A DNA stretch of 64,000 nucleotides from NCBI RefSeq assembly GCF_000374845.1, contig NZ_KB895416.1, positions 62,001-126,000 of the forward strand. The letters are read 5' to 3'. The stretch comes from Paenibacillus terrigena DSM 21567 (GTDB taxonomy: Bacteria > Bacillota > Bacilli > Paenibacillales > Paenibacillaceae). The notes under the pieces are model-generated. The model did no database searches and was not told where the DNA came from. It saw only the letters and a program-made list of their open reading frames with translations. A program made the translations under genes and the position numbers. Below, in pieces: positions 7,693-16,443 of this stretch; position 1 is the first letter of the stretch; each line of letters opens with the position of its first letter.

Positions 7693-9197
7693 GACCGGGG
7701 CGTCGGGAAGAATGGCTTACCAGCGTGGGGATCGACGTCGGAACAAGTACAACCAAGATGATCGTCAGCAGGTTGCGGATTGCCCGCATGTCCAGCACTT
7801 TTGCACTCCCGCGGTATGCGATTGTTGAACGCCTTATACAGTACGAGAGCCCGGTAATTACGACCCCATTGATCCAGGATCAAATCGATGAGCTAGCGAT
7901 TGGCGAGTGGGTGCGTGAACAATATCTCGTGGCGAATATATCGCCGCAGGATGTGATGTCGGGGGCGGTTATTTTTACAGGGGAGAGTGCTGGGAAATCC
8001 AATGCAGCCCCCTTCTTGCAGCAGATTGCGGAAGACTCCGGCGCCTTCGTAGTTGCGACAGCGGGGAGCGACTTAGAAGCCGTGCTCGCAGCGAAGGGTT
8101 CGGGGGCTGAAGCTTACTCCAGGGAGAGCAAGGACATCATCGTCAATGTAGACATCGGCGGCGGGACGGCGAATGCTGCTTATTGCTATCGCGGCAACGT
8201 CATTCACACCGTAACCTACCATGTTGGCGGGCGTCTGATCCGCCTTGAACCGGATGGACGTGTCCAATATGTTGCGTCGGCACTCGAACCCTGGTTGCGC
8301 ATGAACGCGTTCCAGCTCCGTGCAGGGGAGCGATGCACATACGATGATCTTCGCGCCATCACTGCGGCATTGAGCCGAAGTCTTCTATCCGGATTATCCG
8401 GAGCTCAAGGACTACCGAACGGGGGGGATCCTGCTGCAGAGCTTCTTCGAATCGGTCGTGAGAAAAGCCGCCATAAAGCACCTCCGATCTATACACGCCT
8501 TATGGTATCCGGGGGAATCGGCCAATGGTTCTATGCGAAAGAGGCATCTCCGCGAAGCTTACATGAAGTTACGGTACACGGCGACATGGGTCCACTGCTC
8601 GCGAGCGCACTGCGAGAAAGTTGTGATCAAATGGGGATTATCACCGCTGTGCCCTCTCAGACGGTTCGAGCGACGGTGCTCGGGGCCGGGATGCAGAGTA
8701 CCGAAGTAAGCGGATCTACGGTCTACGTTGAGGATGATATTTTACCGCTTCGTAACGTACCGATCATTCAGCTTCCACCATTGGATCGAACAAGGACTTA
8801 CGAACAATGGATGGCTACGTTTGGTACGTTTTTTGAACAAGCAGCCAAGTGGTATGGTGGACCATCAGACTCCATCGCTTCAGGAGAACAGCGAAGTCAA
8901 GAGATGGGGATTGCACTTCCAGCGCTCCAGCATCTTTCTTATAAGGCGTTTGACAAGCTCGCGGAGCAGTTAGCCGCGCAATTTCGCACCCATTGCCCGC
9001 ATGTGGAGACACTCGTGCTGGTCTGTGAGCAGGATATGGCGAAAGCTTTAGGGCATCGACTGCGTCTCCTGTTACAAGGCCATCCCAAATTGGTCTGTAT
9101 TGATCAGATTCGTGTGACGCATGGAGACTATGTCGATATTGGGTTGCCTGTACAGGATAGAGCGATTCCCGTCATGGTGAAGACATTAGCCTTCTAA
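7689..9197 (+). CDS. eutA: EutA, reactivating factor for ethanolamine ammonia-lyase
   Basis: An actin/Hsp70-fold ATPase that exchanges damaged cobalamin on EutBC for fresh adenosylcobalamin. Phosphate-binding motifs are VGIDVGTSTTK near residue 16 and VNVDIGGGTANAAY near residue 155; the central VSGGIG motif is present. At 502 residues it is a little longer than the roughly 470 usual for EutA. The start overlaps the eutV stop (ATGA). The N-terminal RPGRREEW extension suggests a slightly later start is possible. It is placed directly before eutB, as in many eut operons. Confidence 0.94.
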   Translation: MRPGRREEWLTSVGIDVGTSTTKMIVSRLRIARMSSTFALPRYAIVERLIQYESPVITTPLIQDQIDELAIGEWVREQYLVANISPQDVMSGAVIFTGESAGKSNAAPFLQQIAEDSGAFVVATAGSDLEAVLAAKGSGAEAYSRESKDIIVNVDIGGGTANAAYCYRGNVIHTVTYHVGGRLIRLEPDGRVQYVASALEPWLRMNAFQLRAGERCTYDDLRAITAALSRSLLSGLSGAQGLPNGGDPAAELLRIGREKSRHKAPPIYTRLMVSGGIGQWFYAKEASPRSLHEVTVHGDMGPLLASALRESCDQMGIITAVPSQTVRATVLGAGMQSTEVSGSTVYVEDDILPLRNVPIIQLPPLDRTRTYEQWMATFGTFFEQAAKWYGGPSDSIASGEQRSQEMGIALPALQHLSYKAFDKLAEQLAAQFRTHCPHVETLVLVCEQDMAKALGHRLRLLLQGHPKLVCIDQIRVTHGDYVDIGLPVQDRAIPVMVKTLAF

Positions 9198-9231
9198 ATA
9201 TTCATTCAAATAGAGAAAGGAGGTGGCCCGA

Positions 9232-10593
9232 ATGAAGATGACCATCCATTTACTTGGCAGAACCTATCAATTCGCAAACCTTAAGGAGATTATGGCCAAA
9301 GCCAATGAAGAGAAGTCCGGGGATCAACTCGCTGGGATTGCGGCTTCGGATAATAGTGAACGGATGGCAGCGAAGGCGGCGCTCGCAGATGCATTGCTCT
9401 CAGATATTCGCAATGAGCCCCTCCTTCCGCCAGAAGAGGATGAAGTCTCTCGCATTATCGAGTCGCAGGTGAACGAGAAGATCTATACGGAAATTCGCAA
9501 TTGGTCGGTTGCGGAGCTGCGCGAATATCTATTGCATCCAAAGACGACACAGCCGGAGATCATCCGAATGAGTCGCGGCTTAACGAGTGAGATGATTGCG
9601 GCAGTAGCGAAGCTGATGTCGAATCTAGATCTGATGCAGGCGGCATCGAAGATTGAAGTGCTGACGCATTGCAATTACACGATTGGGCAGCGTGGCGTGC
9701 TGTCGGGCCGGGCGCAGCCCAATCATCCGACGGACGATATTCTGGGTATTAAGGCAGCACTCTATGAAGCACTCAGTTATGGGATCGGGGATGCTGTAAT
9801 TGGAATTAACCCGGTGATCGATACGACAGATAGTGTTCGTGAAGTGATGAAAATGACCAAAGAAGTCATGCAGAAGTGGAGTATCCCGACGCAAAACTGC
9901 GTTCTCGCGCATGTCACGACGCAGATGAGAGCGATCAAGCAGGGGGCGCCAGCGGATATGATATTCCAGAGCCTGGCAGGGACGGAAGCGGGTAATAAAG
10001 CCTTCGGTATTCATGAGCAGCTGCTGGATGAAGCGGATGATCTAATTCATCGCGACGGAACTGCGGCAGGGCCCAATCTATGGTATTTCGAGACGGGGCA
10101 AGGATCAGAGCTCTCAGCTGAAGCGCATTACGGCATAGATCAGGTGACGCTTGAGGCCAGATGTTACGGATTGGCGCGCAAGTATAAGCCCTTTCTCGTG
10201 AACACGGTGGTTGGATTTATTGGCCCAGAGTATCTCTATGATAACAAGCAGGTCGTTCGAGCGGGGCTGGAAGATCATTTCATGGGCAAAATGCATTTGC
10301 TCCCGATGGGGGTAGACGTCTGCTATACGAATCATATGAAGGCAGATCAGAACGATATGGATAATCTCGCGGTGCTGCTTGCTGCAGCTGGGGTGAATTA
10401 TTTGATTGGCGTTGCGATGGCGGATGACTGCATGCTGAATTACCAATCGACTAGTTTCCATGACATTGCGACTGTACGCGAATTGTTCGGGAAACACCCG
10501 GCGCCGGATTTCGAACGCTGGCTGGAGGATATGGGGCTGATGCAGAACGGTCGACTGACTCCGTTAGCCGGTGATCCGACGTTGTTCATGTAA
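9232..10593 (+). CDS. eutB: EutB, ethanolamine ammonia-lyase large subunit
   Basis: The catalytic large subunit of adenosylcobalamin-dependent ethanolamine ammonia-lyase, which makes acetaldehyde and ammonia. The 453-residue length from ATG 9232 matches the family exactly. A GTG at 9223 lies inside the AAAGGAGGTGG ribosome site and was rejected. Conserved blocks are THCNYTIGQRGVLSGRAQPNHPTDD, IGINPVIDTTDSV, VLAHVTTQM, FETGQGSELSAEAHYG and the C-terminal NYQSTSFHD. It pairs with eutC 35 bases downstream, behind a strong GAGGAGG. Confidence 0.97.
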   Translation: MKMTIHLLGRTYQFANLKEIMAKANEEKSGDQLAGIAASDNSERMAAKAALADALLSDIRNEPLLPPEEDEVSRIIESQVNEKIYTEIRNWSVAELREYLLHPKTTQPEIIRMSRGLTSEMIAAVAKLMSNLDLMQAASKIEVLTHCNYTIGQRGVLSGRAQPNHPTDDILGIKAALYEALSYGIGDAVIGINPVIDTTDSVREVMKMTKEVMQKWSIPTQNCVLAHVTTQMRAIKQGAPADMIFQSLAGTEAGNKAFGIHEQLLDEADDLIHRDGTAAGPNLWYFETGQGSELSAEAHYGIDQVTLEARCYGLARKYKPFLVNTVVGFIGPEYLYDNKQVVRAGLEDHFMGKMHLLPMGVDVCYTNHMKADQNDMDNLAVLLAAAGVNYLIGVAMADDCMLNYQSTSFHDIATVRELFGKHPAPDFERWLEDMGLMQNGRLTPLAGDPTLFM

Positions 10594-10628
10594 CGAGCTT
10601 AAGAGTCTAATCGAGAGGAGGAACTCGG

Positions 10629-11531
10629 ATGAACGATTCGAGCACGCTCAATTGGCTAGTCGATCAAGTGATGAAGGCGCTGGAGAAGAAGGTGGAGGAT
10701 AGGGAATCCAAGCCGCATATGATTGCTGAAGCTGCAACCTCTTATGAAATGTTAGCTCAATCTCACAGTGGCGAGCTGCCTTCAGACCATTCGATCGATG
10801 AAGTGCTTCCTCATAACATTCCCGAACCTAGATGGGCAGAAGGAATGGAGGAGCTGCTCGCGAGCACGCCGGCGCGCATAGGCGTCTGGAGAACGGGAAC
10901 TCGGCCACTCACTTCAACCATGCTGGCACTGCGTAATGCACATGCGGCTGCGATCGATGCGGTGTTCAGCGAAGTATCGCCAGACCTTCTGCAGGAGATG
11001 AATTTGTTCACCGTCGAGACGCATTATGGGGACATGGAGACCTTCCTGCGCAGACCGGATAAAGGCCGTCGGATCAACGATGAGGGAGTCGCCCTCATGA
11101 GAGAGAAATGTGTGCACAGACCGCAAGTACAAATTGTCGTGGCAGATGGCCTTAGTGCAAATGCCATAGAGAGCAATATACGTGACGTATACCCCTCCTT
11201 AATGAATGCGCTTGAGGTCTATGGCTTATCCTGCGGAACGCCTTTCTTCGTCCGAGGCGGGCGTGTAGGCTGCATGGACCACATTGGTGAAATTCTACAT
11301 CCCGAGGTGCTCGTTCTGCTCATTGGCGAGCGTCCGGGTCTCGTCTCCTCTGAATCGATGAGCGCTTATATGTGTTATCGCCCTCATGCCGGAACGGTCG
11401 AATCCGATCGTACCGTCATCTCGAATATTCATCGCGGCGGCACCCCACCGATTGAAGCGGGAGCCCATATGGGCACCGTGCTGTACAAGATGCTAGAGCA
11501 GCAGACCAGCGGCATCAAACTCATCATGTAG
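10629..11531 (+). CDS. eutC: EutC, ethanolamine ammonia-lyase small subunit
   Basis: The small subunit that, with EutB, holds the adenosylcobalamin cofactor. The 300-residue product has the EutC core: ARIGVWRTGTRPLTSTMLALRNAHAAAIDAVF, VADGLSANAI, PFFVRGGRVGCMDHIGE and the ending SDRTVISNIHRGGTPPIEAGAHMG. The N terminus carries an amphipathic helix (NWLVDQVMKALEKK) followed by a variable linker, the expected form of an EutC encapsulation peptide. A GAGGAGG site precedes the ATG. Confidence 0.96.
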   Translation: MNDSSTLNWLVDQVMKALEKKVEDRESKPHMIAEAATSYEMLAQSHSGELPSDHSIDEVLPHNIPEPRWAEGMEELLASTPARIGVWRTGTRPLTSTMLALRNAHAAAIDAVFSEVSPDLLQEMNLFTVETHYGDMETFLRRPDKGRRINDEGVALMREKCVHRPQVQIVVADGLSANAIESNIRDVYPSLMNALEVYGLSCGTPFFVRGGRVGCMDHIGEILHPEVLVLLIGERPGLVSSESMSAYMCYRPHAGTVESDRTVISNIHRGGTPPIEAGAHMGTVLYKMLEQQTSGIKLIM

Positions 11532-11563
11532 CGATCCGAATCCACATGTGAGGAGGTGAGAAG

Positions 11564-11689
11564 ATGAACTTGATTCTCGGGATTTTATTGGTGATCTTAA
11601 CCTGTGCTGTCATTCTCGGTATTGTATTGCTCGCAAATCGCAACATTCGGAATTATGACGAGAAGAATCACGAGAACTTCTTAAGTTAA
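11564..11689 (+). CDS. 41-residue single-span membrane peptide in the eut operon
   Basis: An uncharacterised small gene. ATG 11564 follows a strong AGGAGGTGAG at good spacing, and the 41-residue frame ends in TAA. The first 24 residues form one strongly hydrophobic segment (LILGILLVILTCAVILGIVLL) and the rest is a short charged tail (NRNIRNYDEKNHENFLS). It sits 32 bases after eutC and 35 bases before the permease, on the same strand. It may be an auxiliary subunit or regulator of the permease; that is inference from position only. Confidence 0.7.
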   Translation: MNLILGILLVILTCAVILGIVLLANRNIRNYDEKNHENFLS

Positions 11690-11724
11690 TGGTATGAAGC
11701 GGAACTGATAAAGGAGGGAAATCC

Positions 11725-13254
11725 ATGAGTCAAGTCTCAGAACAACAACGGCAAGAGGACAAAAAAGATTTGAATCGATTCGGTTATGCGCAAGAATTAT
11801 TGCGTAGTATGGGCGGGTTCTCGAACTTTGCGATTTCATTCTCGGTCATATCCATTCTCACAGGAGCCGTCTCCTTATATGGACATGGACTGCTCTATGG
11901 CGGTCCGGGGATGATGGGGTTTGGATGGCCGCTCGTTGCGCTCTTCGTCATCTTGGTCGCTGCTTCGATGGCAGAGCTTGCTTCAGCGATTCCGACGGCT
12001 GGCGCATTATATCACTGGGCATCGCTGCTCGGAAATAAGCGGTGGGGTTGGTATACGGCTTGGATCAACTTGATCGGACAGATCGGTATCGTGGCAGGAA
12101 TCGATTATTCGGTTGCCTTATTCGCTGATCCATTGCTGGCTTCCGTGTTCGGCTATACGTCGAATGATACGACGATACTGATCGTCTTCGCGATCATCCT
12201 GCTCAGCCATGGGATCTTGAACCATGTGGGGATCAAGCTGGTCGCGAAATTTAATGACATTTCTGCTTGGTACCATATCATCATCGTAGCTGTACTGGTT
12301 GTGAGTCTTGCCTTCTTCACGAACTCGGGGCTGAAGCCGCTTGATTATATTTTTCAAGTCGGACAGACGTTCTCCGATAAGCCTTATGCCTTTGCATTCT
12401 TGATCGGACTCCTACAGGCGCAATGGACGTTCACGGGTTATGATGCTTCCGCGCATACGATTGAAGAGACGATCAATCCGCGGATTCGCGCGCCATGGGG
12501 GATATTCACATCGGTTGCCTATTCCTTCGTCTTCGGATTTATTATGCTCGTATTTGTGACGCTATCCATCCAAGATGCAAGTGCGGCAGCGGGGGCGAGC
12601 AATGCATTCATCTATGTCATCACGGAAGCGCTTGGCGGTACGTTCGGCAACATTCTCCTCTGGCTCGTGACACTCGCGATGTGGTTCTGCGGCCTATCTT
12701 CGATAACCTCGTTCTCTCGCATGATGTATGCATTCTCCCGCGACAAAGGCATGCCGTTCAGCAAGCAGTGGGCTGAGATCTCGCGTAAATTCCGCACACC
12801 TGCAAAAGCGATCTGGCTTGCCGTCATTCTCTCTTTCATTCTAGCTGCGATTGACTATATTCTGAAGCTCATTAATCCAGATAACACCGTTGGGACGATT
12901 GTCTTTATGACGGCGATCAGCGTCGTAGGTCTCTATGTCGCTTATGGGATTCCAATGCTGCTGCGCTTAGTCGCACAAGCCAAAGGTAAATTCCAGCCGA
13001 AACATCTCGGACCGTGGAACCTAGGCAAATACGGTCGTCTAATTAATGTAATTTCGTTGCTGTGGATTGTATTCATCAGCGTCTTGATGGTCATCCCGCC
13101 GAACCAGAACGCAGGATATGCGCTGATTGGGATGTTCATCCTGCTGATTCTGATGGATTTGCTCTATTACAACAAGCACTTTGAGGGGCCACAGGCTGCG
13201 TTGAAGACATCGATGAAAGACATCCTTAAGCGAGAGAAGGAACTTGAAAGCTAA
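11725..13254 (+). CDS. APC-superfamily permease, probable ethanolamine importer
   Basis: A 509-residue integral membrane transporter with about 12 hydrophobic spans. The N terminus (LNRFGYAQELLRSMGGFSNFAISFSVISILTGAVSLYGHGL) and a later block (GYDASAHTIEETINPRIRAPWG) are typical of the amino acid/choline transporter branch of the APC superfamily, which includes GABA and choline permeases. As the last gene of an ethanolamine operon lacking eutH, it is the likely uptake system. Substrate is inferred from context; GABA or choline cannot be excluded. AAAGGAGGG precedes the ATG, and a strong hairpin follows the stop. Confidence 0.88.
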   Translation: MSQVSEQQRQEDKKDLNRFGYAQELLRSMGGFSNFAISFSVISILTGAVSLYGHGLLYGGPGMMGFGWPLVALFVILVAASMAELASAIPTAGALYHWASLLGNKRWGWYTAWINLIGQIGIVAGIDYSVALFADPLLASVFGYTSNDTTILIVFAIILLSHGILNHVGIKLVAKFNDISAWYHIIIVAVLVVSLAFFTNSGLKPLDYIFQVGQTFSDKPYAFAFLIGLLQAQWTFTGYDASAHTIEETINPRIRAPWGIFTSVAYSFVFGFIMLVFVTLSIQDASAAAGASNAFIYVITEALGGTFGNILLWLVTLAMWFCGLSSITSFSRMMYAFSRDKGMPFSKQWAEISRKFRTPAKAIWLAVILSFILAAIDYILKLINPDNTVGTIVFMTAISVVGLYVAYGIPMLLRLVAQAKGKFQPKHLGPWNLGKYGRLINVISLLWIVFISVLMVIPPNQNAGYALIGMFILLILMDLLYYNKHFEGPQAALKTSMKDILKREKELES

Positions 13255-13272
13255 TATGGATGGATAGCTAGT

Positions 13273-13318
13273 AAAAGAGACCTCCAACTATTCGAATCAT
13301 AGTTTGGAGGTCTCTTTT
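13273..13318. terminator. Bidirectional terminator between eut operon and usp
   Basis: A stem of about 19 base pairs with a single bulge (AAAAGAGACCTCCAA paired with TTGGAGGTCTCTTTT) and a 7-base loop, flanked by A and T runs on both sides. It closes the eut operon on + and the stress-protein gene on -. Confidence 0.9.
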
Positions 13319-13329
13319 GTGTTGTTTTC

Positions 13330-13749
13330 TTATTTGACAATCATCACAGCACAATGGGCATGCTGCACAACTTTATGACTGACGCTGCCGATGAACAATT
13401 CGGAGAACAAGCTCAGCCCGCGGCTGCCCATCACGATAAGATCGGCATTCTCTTCTTTAGCTTTATTGACAATAAGCTGTGCGGGATCACCAGTGTAACA
13501 CTCTGATTTGTGTGAAATGCCTGTCCCGACAATCAACTTCTCCGCATCTACCAGAATTAGACGGCCTTCCTCCTCTTGCAGGGCAATGAGATCCACGCCG
13601 ATTGCCACTTCATTGATGGAGATGTGCGGATTAATATGCAGTAGCGTGATCGAGCAGGATGCTTCGTTCTGCGCGAGCTGTATGGTATGCTGCAAGGCGA
13701 GCAAGGCATGCTTCGACCCGTCGATTGGAACAATAATATGTTCATACAT
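13330..13749 (-). CDS. Universal stress protein, UspA family
   Basis: A 139-residue single-domain Usp protein. The start MYEHIIVPIDGSKHALLAL and the ATP-binding signature MGSRGLSLFSELFIGSVSHKVV are characteristic, indicating the nucleotide-binding subclass. Cellular role (stress survival, possibly energy sensing) is known only for the family. It is transcribed towards the eut operon, ending at a shared terminator. A GGGGGA site precedes the ATG. Confidence 0.93.
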   Translation of the reverse strand: MYEHIIVPIDGSKHALLALQHTIQLAQNEASCSITLLHINPHISINEVAIGVDLIALQEEEGRLILVDAEKLIVGTGISHKSECYTGDPAQLIVNKAKEENADLIVMGSRGLSLFSELFIGSVSHKVVQHAHCAVMIVK

Positions 13750-13809
13750 GGTGATTCCCCCTTTAGATTGTTCAGAATAGGTGGACCCTATGCAGGTAAC
13801 TACATTCGA

Positions 13810-15021
13810 TTAATGATGAGTTACTGCGTCGTCGATGCCAGCGAGATGTCTGCGTCTTGCGATTAGGAAGAAGACCGCGATCAGAACCATCGCGCCGCCA
13901 AAATAGAAAGGAATTCGGCTGTTGAACCATTCTGCTAATTTACCGGCTAGGAACGGAGCCGCAGCACCACCTAAGAACCGTACAAAGCTGTAAGCGGCAG
14001 AGGTAATTGAGCGTTCAATCGGTGCAGCTTCCATGACCGCTGTGGTGATCAATGTATTGTTAATACCCAGGAAAATCCCGGATACGATAACAGCGACAAT
14101 AACAACCTTCGGCGTATCAGCCCCAATACCCATCACAATAAGCGTGAGAGCGAACAAGGTTAACACGATGCTGATCGACTTGATCGTACCAAGCCAGCGC
14201 TGGAATTTCGGTGCTACGAATACGGAAGTAATGGCGAGCAATAGTCCCCATCCGAAGAAAACATATCCAAGTCCATGTTCATCAAGCTCCATAACAAAAG
14301 GTGCATAAGCCATCAACGTGAACATCCCGAAATTGTAGAGGAATGCTGTTACGCCGAGCGTGAGCAGCCCTGGGTACGTAAGAGCTTTGAGTGGAGCAGA
14401 CAACGGAATCGCTTTTTTCGGTTTTGCGACATTCGGCATCATGAATAGAATGAAGATTAACGCGATGGCCATCAGTCCGCTAACCCCGAAGAAAGGACCA
14501 CGCCAGGAGATGGAACCGAGCTCTCCACCAAGGAGTGGACCGACTGAGATCCCAAGACCTAATGCAGCTTCATAGAGAATAATGGCTTTGGCTGTTCCGG
14601 ATCTGGACAATCCGACAATCGCAGATAATGCCGTTGCAATGAACAAGGCGTTGCCAAGTCCCCATCCGCCGCGGAACCATACGATGCTGCTAATGGCATT
14701 AGAGCTGCCCGCGAGCGCTGCGAAGACGATAATCATGAAGATCCCGGTAATTAGTGTCCATTTCGTTCCGAGCCTTGAAGAGACGAAGCCGGTAATGAGC
14801 ATGGCGATCCCTGTCACGAGGTTATAGCTGGTGAACAAGAGGGACACTTGACTTGGCGTTGCATGCAATTGCTTGGCAATCGCAGGTAGAATCGGGTCGA
14901 CAAGACCCAATCCCATGAAAGAAATGATGCTGGCAAAGACAATGGCCCATACGGCGATAGGCTGGTTCAACATCCCTGCGCGCTTTTCAATTTCCTGATA
15001 CTGTGAATTGGATGAAATCAT
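13810..15021 (-). CDS. MFS drug-type exporter (DHA1-like)
   Basis: A 403-residue major facilitator with 12 predicted spans. The first span pair reads FMGLGLVDPILPAIAKQL, with a conserved loop motif SSRLGTKW between spans 2 and 3. It resembles Bmr/NorA-like multidrug exporters, but the substrate is unknown. It is divergent from a marR gene across a 210-base gap holding several TGTA...TACA inverted repeats, which suggests repression by the MarR protein. The C terminus is short and basic (ARRRHLAGIDDAVTHH). Confidence 0.9.
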   Translation of the reverse strand: MISSNSQYQEIEKRAGMLNQPIAVWAIVFASIISFMGLGLVDPILPAIAKQLHATPSQVSLLFTSYNLVTGIAMLITGFVSSRLGTKWTLITGIFMIIVFAALAGSSNAISSIVWFRGGWGLGNALFIATALSAIVGLSRSGTAKAIILYEAALGLGISVGPLLGGELGSISWRGPFFGVSGLMAIALIFILFMMPNVAKPKKAIPLSAPLKALTYPGLLTLGVTAFLYNFGMFTLMAYAPFVMELDEHGLGYVFFGWGLLLAITSVFVAPKFQRWLGTIKSISIVLTLFALTLIVMGIGADTPKVVIVAVIVSGIFLGINNTLITTAVMEAAPIERSITSAAYSFVRFLGGAAAPFLAGKLAEWFNSRIPFYFGGAMVLIAVFFLIARRRHLAGIDDAVTHH

Positions 15022-15045
15022 ACATCAAGCCCCCATAATTATTCG

Positions 15046-15144
15046 TTGTACCTATACAATGACCAATTAGGCAAGAAACTAATCGTCATAATTGGATTAT
15101 TTTACATCTACATGTATAGTACATTAATATATATGTATTATACA
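15046..15144. promoter_or_regulatory. Cluster of TGTA-N-TACA operators between MFS and marR
   Basis: Three inverted repeats are visible: TTGTACCTATACAA at 15046-15059, TGTATAGTACA at 15113-15123 and TGTATTATACA at 15134-15144. The last two have centres 21 bp apart, two helical turns. They lie in the divergent promoter region of the exporter and the MarR regulator and are probable operators, by inference. Confidence 0.6.
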
Positions 15145-15231
15145 TCTATTTAATGAACTGTCAATATGGTTTGAAGGAACTGCCGAATTTTGTTACATTA
15201 AGCGAAAGAGAGTTTAAGAAGCAGGTGATGA

Positions 15232-15654
15232 ATGATGGAACAGAAGCTGATGGATACGATGGATTTCGAATTAGCGATGTTGATTCGTAGAGCATTATCG
15301 GTACAGTCGGAGATGCGTCTTGGGAAATTAGACCGGGCGGCCTATCTGCTGCTCTACTTATTGAAGAATAAAAGTCCGATGGGGATCAAGGCGATTGCAG
15401 AGGAGCTTCGACTCGACGGCTCGACGATCAGTCGGCAGATTGCCTCTATTGAGGCGAAAGGTTATGTAGAGCGGCTCCCGGATCCGAAGGATGGACGAGC
15501 TAGTCTGATTCAGATTACTTCTGCGGGAATGGACGAGTTTATGCTTGCTAAAACCGCGCGTGTACAACGCTTCGAAGAAATTTTCGAGAGCTGGACGGAA
15601 GAGGAAATGGTACAATTCACTACGTATCTGGCTCGATTGAATCATGCGGAATAA
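15232..15654 (+). CDS. MarR-family transcriptional regulator
   Basis: A 140-residue winged-helix protein with the MarR DNA-binding core: MGIKAIAEELRLDGSTISRQIASIEAKGYVERLPDPKDGRASLIQIT. Helices on both sides would form the dimer interface. The ATG follows AGGTGA. It is divergent from the MFS exporter and probably represses it and itself through the palindromes between them. The effector is unknown. A methyltransferase gene follows 48 bases later on the same strand. Confidence 0.92.
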   Translation: MMEQKLMDTMDFELAMLIRRALSVQSEMRLGKLDRAAYLLLYLLKNKSPMGIKAIAEELRLDGSTISRQIASIEAKGYVERLPDPKDGRASLIQITSAGMDEFMLAKTARVQRFEEIFESWTEEEMVQFTTYLARLNHAE

Positions 15655-15702
15655 ATAAATTTTTTTATAAGAGGATTGTGTGCGCAGAAGGGAATTGTTG
15701 GT

Positions 15703-16431
15703 ATGAGTGAGTGGTTTGAACAAAGTTTTGGCGAGGACTACTTAATCGTCTATAAGCATCGAGATCGTTATGGGGCTTACGAGGAAGTGCAGCAAATGAT
15801 CAGTTGGCTTCATCTGCCTGCTGGGGCCAAGGTGCTCGATCTCTGCTGTGGGATGGGAAGGCATTCGAACGTGCTTTCAGACTCTGGATACGATGTGACG
15901 GGCGTCGATTTGTCGGATGTCCTCTTAAGTGAAGCAGAGGCGCAAGATATCGAACAACGTGTGCGTTGGGTGCGTTCAGACATGAGATCGATTCCTTTAG
16001 ATGGTGGATATGATGCGGTGGTGAATTTATTTACTTCTTTTGGATATTTCGATTCTGATGAAGAGAACGGCAGGGTACTTCACGAAATTAAACGGATGCT
16101 GGCGCCGGGAGCGCCTTTCATTATCGATTTTCTCAATCCGTCTTATGTTAAGCGAAATCTTGTCCCTTATACAGAACACAAAGAAGACAGGCTGCACATT
16201 GATCAATACCGTAAGATTGAAGCGGGTTATGTGAAAAAAGAAATTGTTATTACGGATGCGCAGGAATGCGTTCGCCGATATCATGAGCGTGTGAAGCTGT
16301 ATCATCTGGATGCATTTCGATCAATGCTGTCGGAAGCCGGTTTACATATTGAACAGATATACGGCAATTATGATGAGAGCGTCTATGAGGAAGATACATC
16401 AGCAAGAATGATCTTCGTTGGCCGTGGATAG
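15703..16431 (+). CDS. Class I SAM-dependent methyltransferase
   Basis: A 242-residue enzyme with SAM motif I VLDLCCGMGRHSNVL near residue 43, an acidic motif II (VTGVDLSDVLL) and a motif III/IV region DAVVNLFTSFGYF. The ATG at 15703 follows AGAAGGGA by about 10 bases; the longer frame beginning at TTG 15676 lacks such a site. Substrate unknown; it belongs to the broad ubiE-like group. It is 12 bases upstream of an MBL-fold hydrolase and probably co-transcribed with it. Confidence 0.88.
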   Translation: MSEWFEQSFGEDYLIVYKHRDRYGAYEEVQQMISWLHLPAGAKVLDLCCGMGRHSNVLSDSGYDVTGVDLSDVLLSEAEAQDIEQRVRWVRSDMRSIPLDGGYDAVVNLFTSFGYFDSDEENGRVLHEIKRMLAPGAPFIIDFLNPSYVKRNLVPYTEHKEDRLHIDQYRKIEAGYVKKEIVITDAQECVRRYHERVKLYHLDAFRSMLSEAGLHIEQIYGNYDESVYEEDTSARMIFVGRG

Positions 16432-16443
16432 GAGAGATCGGAA

